From positions 1 to 48,178 of IMG/VR virus record IMGVR_UViG_3300028033_000002: a stretch of DNA of 48,178 bases. The stretch is one strand, 5' to 3'. Below the pieces are notes generated by a model. It was not told the DNA's origin. It made no database searches and saw nothing but the letters and a program-made list of their open reading frames with translations. Made by a program: the position numbers and the translations under genes. This DNA is from a virus. Below, in pieces: positions 41,134 through 48,178 of the stretch (positions are counted from its first letter, which is position 1; every line of letters begins with the position of its first letter).

Positions 41134-41460
41134 ATGGCTAACTTAAATAGAGTGACAGTGATGGGTGTATTAGGACGTGACCCTGAAACTAAGCAATTCT
41201 CCAACGGTGGCACCGTTACGACATTCAGCGTTGCAACTACTGAGTTTTGGAAGGACAAGACCACTGGCGAGCGTAAACAGCTCACAGAATGGCATAGAAT
41301 CACTGCTAGCAATAAGTTGGGGGAGATTGCCCAGAAGTACCTCAAAAAAGGTGGCAAGGTGTATGTAGAGGGTAGCTTGCGAACAAGGAAATGGAAAGAC
41401 CAAAGCGGCAATGAAAAGGAAGTGACAGAGATTAAGGCCGATGTACTGCAATTGCTATAA
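41134..41460 (+). CDS. ssb: Single-stranded DNA-binding protein, short form
   Basis: A 108-aa OB-fold SSB: NRVTVMGVLGRDPETKQFSNG, VTTFSVATTEFWKDK, TEWHRITASNKLGEIAQKYLKKG, KVYVEGSLRTRKW. The usual flexible linker and acidic DDDIPF-type C-terminal tip are missing; the protein ends ADVLQLL. Such tail-less SSBs occur in phages and plasmids and would not recruit host partners through the tip. Confidence 0.93.
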   Translation: MANLNRVTVMGVLGRDPETKQFSNGGTVTTFSVATTEFWKDKTTGERKQLTEWHRITASNKLGEIAQKYLKKGGKVYVEGSLRTRKWKDQSGNEKEVTEIKADVLQLL

Positions 41461-41468
41461 TGTTAAAT

Positions 41469-41492
41469 AGCCTCCTTAACCGGGGGCTTTTT
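41469..41492 (+). terminator. Terminator after ssb
   Basis: AGCCTCC pairs with GGGGGCT with one mismatch, followed by TTTTT. Confidence 0.78.
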
Positions 41493-41562
41493 ATGATTAC
41501 CACATAATAAATCAATCAAACTTATGTGTTATAAATTTGGTTATTTTAATAAGGGGGTAATT

Positions 41563-42180
41563 ATGAAAAAAATAGCTTTGACTTGGTTAATCTCATTGGT
41601 GTGTGGTGGTGCCTATGCTGCAGATTGGGTCGCCATTGGGAACGGTCAAGATGGATATGCTTATTATGTTGATTTTGACTATTACAAATATGATAAGAAA
41701 ACTAATGCGGCTGATATGTGGTTTAAAAAAGAAAGGGCGAATGGATCCACATACTTCACACAAAAAAAATCATTATCTAGATTCTACTGTGACAGCAAAA
41801 CTTACAGAACATTATCCGCAATAACATACTTAGCATCAGGGGATGTCGAAAATACTTATAGAGACAATTATCTAATCCCAGCAGAAACTGTATTTCCAGA
41901 TACAACCGGTGAACTTTTATGGGATGTTGCATGTGGAACGCCTGCAAAAGGCTTGGATTTTAAGTATGCGAATTTAGAAGATTTTAGTGACTATCAAGAA
42001 TATCAGAGAGCATCTTATGCATACTTGAGAATGAAGCCTAAGCCAAATATTGAATTTTTCGGTCAATTAACACCTCATGTAAAAATAGAGAATTACCGTA
42101 ATTATGATGACTATCTTAAAGACGTGAAAACAGAACTAGATAAACTGAGAGAACAAAATATTATCAAAAATTATAAATGA
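41563..42180 (+). CDS. Secreted Adhesin-E-like protein
   Basis: A 205-aa protein with a clear signal peptide (KKIALTWLISLVCGGAYA, cleavage near AYA-AD). The mature part follows the surface-adhesin protein E pattern: DWVAIGNGQDGYAYYVDFDYY, MWFKKE, LSRFYCDSKTYRTLSAITYL and a late VAC. Two Cys (in FYC and VAC) could pair. It has GGGGG before the ATG at 41563 and its own terminator, so it looks like an independently expressed cargo gene that alters the envelope of the lysogen. Confidence 0.72.
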   Translation: MKKIALTWLISLVCGGAYAADWVAIGNGQDGYAYYVDFDYYKYDKKTNAADMWFKKERANGSTYFTQKKSLSRFYCDSKTYRTLSAITYLASGDVENTYRDNYLIPAETVFPDTTGELLWDVACGTPAKGLDFKYANLEDFSDYQEYQRASYAYLRMKPKPNIEFFGQLTPHVKIENYRNYDDYLKDVKTELDKLREQNIIKNYK

Positions 42181-42181
42181 G

Positions 42182-42201
42182 CCACCTTCGGGTGGTTTTT
42201 T
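42182..42201 (+). terminator. Terminator (CCACC-TTCG-GGTGG) after the Adhesin-E-like gene
   Basis: A hairpin with a TTCG loop followed by six T, identical in stem-loop to the terminator at 7325-7348 of element 1. Confidence 0.88.
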
Positions 42202-42210
42202 AATACTAGC

Positions 42211-43120
42211 GAGATGTGCTCAAAACTGAGCGCAATTTTTCGCCGTGTGAGCGAACGCAATTTTGCGCTGGCTAGATGTCACCAAATTTGGGGGTATCTA
42301 TTTTACGAGAAAGTCGTAAAACAATACCCCTGCTCAATTTTGAGCAAGCTCATTTGCATGTGACTGCACGCGAATATCATTTACGCTCCACTAATTTTCA
42401 AGAGCGCAATTTTACGCAGTCACCATTTTTGGTGGTCGGTAGCGGATTTCCGCTATCGGTATCAGTACAGGAATTCCTGTATCGGTAGAGTGTCTCCAAT
42501 TTTGGATATACCCCTGTCCAAATCTGGACACCCTCCCCAACTTTGGGGAAGCATCTACCCCAATGGGGGATATGAGCAAACTTGCTCGCATTTCAAAAGT
42601 GACCAAGTGTTTTTCACCTAGAAACCTGCTCCATTTTTTTGTGGAAGCAGATAAAACCAAAATCGACCAAGTTAATTCAGGATTTCAAATCCCAAATTTT
42701 TGGGAACTGAGTTACTCAAAGTCACTCAGTCCAACTTTATGCAATGCGTGGAGTTGGGAATATCCTCAACTTGAGGACATTGAAGTTTTACCGATACCCA
42801 AAATCTGGGTTTCGGTAATTTCTGAAAAGCATATTCACACTGTGTGGGTCTACGAAAGTTTCGTAGTTAAGACTTTTACCCCAGTGAGGTAGAACGAAGT
42901 TTTTCGCTGAAGTGGGCCCATCCACCATTGGTGGTTGGATCGTGCGAATTACTTATCCTCAAATTAAGGAGAACTACACTTTTTGTGTAGTGGGTTTTCA
43001 TGCTTCCAGGAGGGTATCCGAAATATTTCCGATACCTAGCTCCTAAATTTTTAGGAACTAGCTAGTTCAAATAAAGATAGTCAGTCACCGATGACGGCGC
43101 AAAATTGCGTCATCATCGAT
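42211..43120. other. Dense array of diverse palindromes/hairpins (about 900 bp)
   Basis: This gene-free block between two convergent genes contains more than twenty different short dyads. Examples: 42218-42231 (GCTCA/TGAGC), 42256-42267, 42282-42291, 42331-42346, 42440-42455, 42466-42481 (perfect 16-bp), 42515-42530, 42534-42549, 42574-42587, 42690-42705, 42763-42777, 42788-42818, 42850-42866, 42922-42934, 42973-42991, 43013-43036, 43041-43056 and 43055-43068 (perfect 14-bp). Some are nested: GGGGTAT/ATACCCC (42291-42330) encloses TTTTACGA/TCGTAAAA. GTGACTGC (42360-42367) pairs with GCAGTCAC (42416-42423). Most stem sequences differ, but centres are usually A-tract then T-tract (CAANNTTG-like). 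No array-wide T-run or long convincing ORF is present. Confidence 0.85.
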
Positions 43121-43127
43121 ATAAAAC

Positions 43128-43517
43128 TCAGTTAGGTAATTCGTTTGGCTCATCATCTTCAAATATGATTTTAAATGCCGGCTGCACATTGGCACTAATA
43201 TCCATCTTCTGCTTATCAGAATACCCATGATTGGCCAGCATCAGCTTAACAATGGTGCTGTTCATTGAACTACCTAAGCCGCCGTCAATCAGCATCATCT
43301 CCTGCTTCATCTTGATAGCGTCTAACGTGTCCGAGAAATCTTCATCCTTTCCTGCCCATTCATACAGACTAGAACGTGATGCACCAAGATAACATCCGAG
43401 TCCTGCAACGCTTGGAACGGTATTACCAACGTCCTCAAAGCCTTTGATTAAGTATTCTTTGGCCTTAGCAATAACTTCATCTGTTAAATTCGTGGGTCTG
43501 CCCAACTCTTTTTTCAT
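43128..43517 (-). CDS. terS: Satellite small terminase subunit
   Basis: A 129-aa protein resembling the gp3-type small terminase subunits: ELGRPTNLTDEVIAKAKEYL, then VAGLGCYLGASRSSLYEWAGKDEDFSDTL (HTH), a helical core (STIVKLMLANHGYSDKQKM) and a C-terminal tail AFKIIFEDDEP. No TerL is visible beside it, which suggests it recruits another phage's TerL to satellite DNA. The tail resembles that of the element 1 TerS. The ATG at 43517 is preferred over a GTG at 43526. It is the last gene of a leftward operon. Confidence 0.83.
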   Translation of the reverse strand: MKKELGRPTNLTDEVIAKAKEYLIKGFEDVGNTVPSVAGLGCYLGASRSSLYEWAGKDEDFSDTLDAIKMKQEMMLIDGGLGSSMNSTIVKLMLANHGYSDKQKMDISANVQPAFKIIFEDDEPNELPN

Positions 43518-43595
43518 AATTTCCACCCTGACTCAAAGCTGAATATTTTCAACATGAGAGGCCAAGCACTCGCCTAAACCTCCCATCGCCAATAA

Positions 43596-45608
43596 TTATC
43601 GAGAGGCCTGATTAGCCGCACCGACCACCGCCAACTTTTGCGCCTGCATCAGTAGATTGGCCATCTGTGGTGAGTTCGGTGGCACATCCTTGGCAGCAAG
43701 TAATATTCGCTTCCCTGCATCAGTAGTAAACAACATCTTAGCAATGGCAGAAACACCAGCACCGTGAGCGGCTAGGGTAGGGTTCACACCAGCACCCAGA
43801 CCGAAAGCAATACCAACTAATCTATTCCCTGTTGGTGGGTTTTCAGCGTACTGACCAGCTCTCTCAACATGGCGCATGAGCTTAACGAAGCCATCCATCT
43901 GAGCCTTATCGCCACCAGTAAAGATATTGTTATACGGCGCTTTCATCCGCTCAAATTCTTGAGCAAACTTGGCTGGACTGAATACCTCCTTGTTTGGGTC
44001 CCATGCTTTACCAAAGGCATTCTCAGCCATCTGATAGCGCAATGCTGCTTGTCCTTTTGGATCTAGGTTCTTGTAGAAGTTTGCAGCCTTGTCACCTTTC
44101 CCAGCTTTCATGAATTGTTCAAAAACCTGATCTGGTTCAGCACTACGCAGAGCTTTAGCAAATGCTTTGTCTTTTCCATCCTGGAGCTGCTTATACAGTG
44201 CGTTAGCTCTCTTTAGCTCCCCTAGTAGCTTGCTGTTTCCAGAGCTTTGAGCAAAGTCAAGAATATCACTATCGGTTGCTGTCTTAACCTTAGTAAAAGC
44301 GCTTGAGCCTTTTTTCCCAGCAATACCCCACTCATGAGCTAATTCACTAAGGCGCGATTGTGTTGCTCGCATTTCCTTGAAATTATTTCTAATATTTGGA
44401 TCGGTAAGGTTTTTACGAATACTAAGAAGCTCTTTTTGCAACTCTTTATTGGGAATGACTTTTGAATCGTTCGCAATAATGTCATCAATCTTTTGAACCG
44501 TCTTGTTTGGAGCTATAGCGCCGTCACCAGCCAAGTTCTGCACTCGATCATACATCTGTGATGTAACACGCTTACCACGCCAGTTTTTAATCTCTGCTGC
44601 GGCTTGTAGTATCTTTCCAGTATCGTCACCAGCGCCATTAACCACCTTCATGATTCGAGCCGCATTTTCATCGCCTGCATTGGCTGCTGCTTGAATCTTT
44701 GGAATGGCCTTGTAGTCCACATCATCCAACTTGGTTTTAAGGCCATCAAGGACCTTTGTGGCTGCATCCTTAACCTGTGCCTGCTGGGTCTGTCTGAACT
44801 TGGATGTGCCAACAAACGGGATGGACTCCATAACAACTTCAGATTTTTGTATCAGTTGATTTTTACCAATATCGCCCACCGTGGTCTTAACATTAAATTG
44901 CTTCCCTAGATCGTCAATTTCCCGAGCGCCTGGCACCATGCGACCTTGCTTGATATTGACCGCCTTAGTGATGCCATCGCCGACTTTCTTAGCAACTACA
45001 CCACCGACTGCACCACCGACTGCACCAGCCTGAACGTTCTTTTTACGCTGCTCAGCGTTCTCAGCAAAACCAACACCACCAATAGCACCACCAACCGCAG
45101 CGTTTTGGGCTGTGATAGCCAGTCCGGGTTTAGATAAAATTTTTGCAGCACCATATCCCTTTCCAAGTGCAGCTAGAGGCAGTGTGGCCACAGTTTCCCC
45201 GATAAACTCACCAACATTCGCCCCCTTGCCGCTATCTTTTCGGGCTTCGTTGTAAGTTTTGCGCTCATCAGCTTTGTATTTGGTGTAGCGCTCATAGCGA
45301 TCTGTTTCAAGGTTAGTTCCGAGTAGCTTGTTTAAGCCCCCTCGAATACCATCAGCGGCATATTCAGCACCTTGAGCAACACCGCTATAAACCTTATCCA
45401 TACCTGAGCCAATATCAGCAATAAGGGACGGTTTTTCTGCCTCAACCTTGATTGCTGGTAGTGCACCTAGATTCTTGGGTTTTTTGGCTGACTTGGCCAG
45501 CTCAACCATCTCATCTATTGATAGTGTTTTTTGTGTGGCTTGTGGTGGTGGGGTTTTGGCTTTTTTGGCAAGCTGGACCATTTGATCTATTGTTAATTGA
45601 CTTGTCAT
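43596..45608 (-). CDS. gp16-like DNA ejection protein of element 2
   Basis: A 670-aa protein. The N-terminus has two copies of a short amphipathic motif (LTIDQMVQLAKKAK and LSIDEMVELAKSAK). A Gly/Ala-rich hydrophobic region (about 140-215; GGAIGGVGFAENA, AGAVGGAVGGVVAKK) may insert into membranes. The rest is helical, with a second hydrophobic patch near 600. This composition is that of P22 gp16-type ejection proteins. It lies directly downstream of a lysozyme gene, as if the prophage's fused lysozyme-gp16 protein were split in two here. Confidence 0.75.
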   Translation of the reverse strand: MTSQLTIDQMVQLAKKAKTPPPQATQKTLSIDEMVELAKSAKKPKNLGALPAIKVEAEKPSLIADIGSGMDKVYSGVAQGAEYAADGIRGGLNKLLGTNLETDRYERYTKYKADERKTYNEARKDSGKGANVGEFIGETVATLPLAALGKGYGAAKILSKPGLAITAQNAAVGGAIGGVGFAENAEQRKKNVQAGAVGGAVGGVVAKKVGDGITKAVNIKQGRMVPGAREIDDLGKQFNVKTTVGDIGKNQLIQKSEVVMESIPFVGTSKFRQTQQAQVKDAATKVLDGLKTKLDDVDYKAIPKIQAAANAGDENAARIMKVVNGAGDDTGKILQAAAEIKNWRGKRVTSQMYDRVQNLAGDGAIAPNKTVQKIDDIIANDSKVIPNKELQKELLSIRKNLTDPNIRNNFKEMRATQSRLSELAHEWGIAGKKGSSAFTKVKTATDSDILDFAQSSGNSKLLGELKRANALYKQLQDGKDKAFAKALRSAEPDQVFEQFMKAGKGDKAANFYKNLDPKGQAALRYQMAENAFGKAWDPNKEVFSPAKFAQEFERMKAPYNNIFTGGDKAQMDGFVKLMRHVERAGQYAENPPTGNRLVGIAFGLGAGVNPTLAAHGAGVSAIAKMLFTTDAGKRILLAAKDVPPNSPQMANLLMQAQKLAVVGAANQASR

Positions 45609-45615
45609 GTCCTAT

Positions 45616-46365
45616 CTACCCTTTAGCTAATTGAGGTAAAACCTTGGCTATCTGGTCTGCATTTAAAAAACGGTTTGGCTGTTGTTGCTGGCTTGGTTGT
45701 AACTGCTGGCTTGGTTGTAACTGCTGGCTTGGCTGTGGCTGTAACTGTGGCTGCTGTCCAAGTTGAGGGAGCACCTCAGCAATACGGTCTTGAGATAAGA
45801 AACGGTTTGGCTGTGATGGCTGCTTAGAAAGCTGCGGCAGAACTTTAGCTACTTGTTCTTGAGATAAGAAGCGGCTTGGCTTTTGTGGCGCTTGAGTAGG
45901 CGTCTTAATATTTCCGCCTAAGAATTTATTTACATCATTCCAGGAGCGTTTTCCTTGCTTGTATTGGGAGCTTGGGAGTGACGCCCATGTACCACCTGAT
46001 TTACCGATAGCAGTCTGGTAATCACCCTTCAGGATATAAGGCAGCGAACCATTTTGAGCCAAGAGAGCAACTGCGGCTAAGTCTTGGTTTTGCGGTGAGA
46101 AGTCTTTAAATCCATACTGGCGAGATAATCCATCCCATGTGCCTTTTAAAAATTGATAGCGGCCTGCTGCTGTCGTTACATTCATTTTTCCATCAGTCTG
46201 CTTAAACTGCTTTCTGACGTTGGGGTGTGCTGAGAGGTTGCTTAGGCGCTCGTTACCAAAAATGGTGTTATAGCCATGTTTCACACCCTCAGTGTATGCA
46301 ATCAGATCGAGCATTTTTCTAACATTGGGGTCTGAAGCATACCTTTGTAATTGAGCTAAGTTCAT
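45616..46365 (-). CDS. Lambda-R-type lysozyme with C-terminal repeats
   Basis: A 249-aa protein. Residues 15-155 match the lambda endolysin (GH104) pattern: LDLIAYTEGVKHGYN with catalytic E26, TAAGRYQFLKGTWDGLSRQYGFKDFSPQNQD and GTWASLPSSQYKQG. The C-terminus has three copies of RFLSQEQVAKVLPQL-type motifs separated by Gln/Pro-rich spacers. The repeats and position between ejection genes suggest a virion-borne lysozyme rather than a lysis endolysin. GGGAGAG precedes the ATG. Confidence 0.8.
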   Translation of the reverse strand: MNLAQLQRYASDPNVRKMLDLIAYTEGVKHGYNTIFGNERLSNLSAHPNVRKQFKQTDGKMNVTTAAGRYQFLKGTWDGLSRQYGFKDFSPQNQDLAAVALLAQNGSLPYILKGDYQTAIGKSGGTWASLPSSQYKQGKRSWNDVNKFLGGNIKTPTQAPQKPSRFLSQEQVAKVLPQLSKQPSQPNRFLSQDRIAEVLPQLGQQPQLQPQPSQQLQPSQQLQPSQQQQPNRFLNADQIAKVLPQLAKG

Positions 46366-46404
46366 ATTCTCTCCCTAGGGGACGGCGTAAGTTTGGAATT
46401 AATA

Positions 46405-46431
46405 TCCACCACACATTTGTTGCATGGTGGA
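46405..46431 (-). other. Intercistronic hairpin in the ejection operon
   Basis: TCCACCA (46405-46411) pairs with TGGTGGA (46425-46431) around a 13-nt loop, between the gp20-like and lysozyme genes. No T-run, so it is probably an RNA stability or processing element rather than a terminator. Confidence 0.5.
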
Positions 46432-46447
46432 CGGTCTGATCTACTAC

Positions 46448-47884
46448 TTACTTAATCCGAACCCCTTGCTCTCTCAGGATTTTAACCATCTCCTCAGTGC
46501 TGATATTGGCTTGTTTGGCAGCCTGCTTAACTTCGCTTAACGTCACAGTGGCACCACTCACATTGCTGCTGGAAGTGGCTCTTTTGATCTGCTCCTGTCC
46601 TTGTGCACCAGCTCCGCTAATAATCATATTCATTGCTAATTCACGGTTTTTAGCTTTTTGAGCAATAACCTCATCAGAATCACCGATCTGAGGGAAGTAT
46701 TGCTTTTGTGCATTCTCAAACTCTGAGTCAGCGATTACAGCACCAGATTCTTTACGCAGTACGGCGTTAATGAAGTCCCGTTGCGCTTGAACGTATTTCT
46801 GCTGTTCAACACTTGCACCGCCTAAGATGCTCGGTAAAGCATTTGAGACTTTGGCACCAACACCATATGGAACAATGCTATTTATGACAGGCGCCTTAAT
46901 ATCTTTAGCTTCCAGCTCTGTCAGGATTTTATGAGATTCCTGCATTCGAGCACCAAATAAAGCATCCTTACTTTGCTGCTCAGTCATTCCACCTGATCCA
47001 CCTTTAGCTTGTGCTTTAAGTGGCTGGCCGTCCCCTAGCAATAATGGCTCAACCTTTCCAGCATTAGGACCAGACTTGTATACAGCATAAGTAACGCCGT
47101 CAGAGCCTTGGACTGTTTCAAACTCTCCATTTTCTCGCGCTACTTTTTGCGCTTGTACGATCTTATCGTGCTCAAGCCGCTGTAGTTGCACAGCACGGTT
47201 TTTGTCAGCTGTAGCTGCTGTTTGATTAATGCCATGAATCTGAGCATTAACAGAGTTCTGGTTATTCTCCCGTGAAGTCTTGTTATTCAGAACTGTATTC
47301 TGATCCGCTTGGATGTACTTCATTGCATTTTCTTCACCAGAAAGAATAATTCCCTGCACGTACTGTTTCAGCTCTTGAGGTTTGGTGCTCAGTGATTTGA
47401 TTTGCTGACTGTATTGCTCATAGAGTTCTGGTGTAATTGAGCCTGCTTTGTATGCGTTGTTAAGTGCCAGTGTCGCAGCGTTTGCATCACCTGTTTGGGC
47501 TGCAACCATAAGCGCACGGTCAGCGTTCTTAAGAAGGTCTACAGAGTTTTTAAGGCTGGCTCCTTTTGTTTCAGTGCCAATCTTTTCTGTTTCAGCTTGG
47601 GTTTTAGCAAGATCAACATTGAATTTGAGCTGATCATTGGCTGCTTTGGCTGCTGCTGCTTGATCAAGTCTTAATTGTTCGTTTAGCTTGGTTGAGAACA
47701 ATGATTTATTGGCGAATGCCTGTTGTTCTTCTGGAGTCTTGAGTTGTCGCATCTGGTTAATTCTGCGACCTAAAACCAGTTGGCCTAGATTTCCGCCAAG
47801 CTGTTGCAACTGCTGCATATTGCGCTGCTGTATCTCCAATCCCTGTGCAACGCCGTCTGTAATAATCCTTGGATCAAGTGCCAT
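46448..47884 (-). CDS. gp20-like DNA ejection protein of element 2
   Basis: A 478-aa Gln/Ala-rich helical protein of the phage DNA transfer class. The C-terminal segment YVQAQRDFINAVLRKESGAVIADSEF followed by QKQYFPQIGDSDEVIAQK is a hallmark of virion ejection proteins. The end (ISTEEMVKILREQGVRIK) resembles the end of the prophage gp20-like protein. It is the first gene of the leftward operon, with AGAGG before the ATG. Confidence 0.78.
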   Translation of the reverse strand: MALDPRIITDGVAQGLEIQQRNMQQLQQLGGNLGQLVLGRRINQMRQLKTPEEQQAFANKSLFSTKLNEQLRLDQAAAAKAANDQLKFNVDLAKTQAETEKIGTETKGASLKNSVDLLKNADRALMVAAQTGDANAATLALNNAYKAGSITPELYEQYSQQIKSLSTKPQELKQYVQGIILSGEENAMKYIQADQNTVLNNKTSRENNQNSVNAQIHGINQTAATADKNRAVQLQRLEHDKIVQAQKVARENGEFETVQGSDGVTYAVYKSGPNAGKVEPLLLGDGQPLKAQAKGGSGGMTEQQSKDALFGARMQESHKILTELEAKDIKAPVINSIVPYGVGAKVSNALPSILGGASVEQQKYVQAQRDFINAVLRKESGAVIADSEFENAQKQYFPQIGDSDEVIAQKAKNRELAMNMIISGAGAQGQEQIKRATSSSNVSGATVTLSEVKQAAKQANISTEEMVKILREQGVRIK

Positions 47885-48034
47885 ATATAACCTCTTTCTT
47901 TGTTTATAGGGTTATAGGAATGGCCTAATAATGACTAGAAAAATCCCAAATCTTCACCCTAATTAGATATAAAAAAACTAAATAAAAAGTCTTATAAATT
48001 GATTATTATTTTACCACGACACACTTCACTTTTA

Positions 48035-48073
48035 ATTATATTTTTCAACAATTTATGTAAGTTTTTACTTACA
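48035..48073 (-). promoter_or_regulatory. Probable promoter and operator of the satellite ejection-terS operon
   Basis: On the minus strand TATAAT (48035-48040) is the -10. The dyad TGTAAGT-TTTT-ACTTACA (48056-48073) overlaps the -35 position, so the promoter is likely regulated. The 294-bp stretch 47885-48178 holds no gene. Its right end carries four AGGTT copies (48139, 48149, 48157 and 48172). Confidence 0.5.
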
Positions 48074-48178
48074 AATTTGATGTTATTTTTTGTGTTTTTA
48101 TACCGACATTTTCATCAAAAATAATGGTTTTTGGTTTCAGGTTTTATCAGGTTCAAAGGTTAAGTTTTGTTAGGTTCA

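Noticed and set aside
42563-42892. A 109-aa plus-strand open frame inside the palindrome array, and shorter frames at 42276-42488 and 42412-42660
   Set aside because: They run straight through many palindromes, have no plausible ribosome site and show no recognisable domain; the dyad structure explains the sequence better.
42211-43120. CRISPR, integron attC or REP array
   Set aside because: No repeated unit with regular spacers is present; most stems differ in sequence and spacing is irregular.
45616-46365. The satellite lysozyme as an ordinary lysis endolysin
   Set aside because: It lacks a neighbouring holin, sits between ejection genes and carries C-terminal repeats; a virion role fits better, though lysis function cannot be excluded.
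48139-48178. AGGTT repeats as the right attachment site of element 2
   Set aside because: They do not match the ssrA core or the GGGATAC arm set; the true right end must lie beyond the window.

Overview
The window looks like a chromosomal locus of an Acinetobacter-type gammaproteobacterium (AT-rich, Moraxellaceae-like phage genes). Two mobile elements are integrated in tandem at the 3' end of the tmRNA gene ssrA. The window opens inside ssrA (1-126). Its last 24 bases (103-126) recur exactly at 33989-34012, which marks attL and attR of the first element. The same copy is the left end of a second element, whose right end lies beyond the window.

Element 1 (about 103-34012, 33.9 kb) is a complete-looking temperate podovirus prophage with a P22-type virion. 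Next to attL is a P4-type tyrosine integrase on the plus strand. The leftward (minus-strand) arm carries, in transcription order, Cro, a ribbon-helix-helix protein, a Rha/KilAC antirepressor, O-like and P-like replication proteins with an iteron origin inside the O-like gene, small regulators, a nucleotide pyrophosphohydrolase-like protein, an HNH-AP2 endonuclease, a VRR-NUC nuclease and a probable Q antiterminator. A probable late promoter and terminated leader follow, then NinB/HNH genes and the late block in P22 order: TerS, TerL, portal, scaffold, coat, gp4, gp10, gp14-like, gp7, gp20 and gp16, then tailspike, holin and endolysin. The rightward arm begins with the CI repressor and carries a Sak4-like annealing ATPase with a PD-(D/E)XK nuclease, many small accessory proteins and a MerR/excisionase-like protein near attR.

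Element 2 (33989 to beyond 48178) looks like a phage satellite. It has its own integrase at ssrA, a cloverleaf-like terminated RNA, AlpA-like and BRO-N regulators, a DUF3987 replication protein, an iteron region (ten copies of TGCGAT/ATCGCA inside a 17-bp perfect inverted repeat), an SSB and a secreted Adhesin-E-like protein. No capsid, portal or large-terminase gene is visible. A leftward operon encodes a gp20-like ejection protein, a lambda-R-type lysozyme with C-terminal repeats, a gp16-like ejection protein and a small terminase subunit. This gene set suggests redirection of a P22-like helper's packaging motor and replacement of its DNA-ejection apparatus.

The strangest sequence is 42211-43120, between the Adhesin-E-like gene and terS. 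It is about 900 bp packed with more than twenty different short palindromes, most with an A-tract-then-T-tract centre, plus nested and longer-range pairings. No convincing gene explains it. It is either a large structured RNA or a DNA palindrome array and is the best candidate here for an undescribed element.
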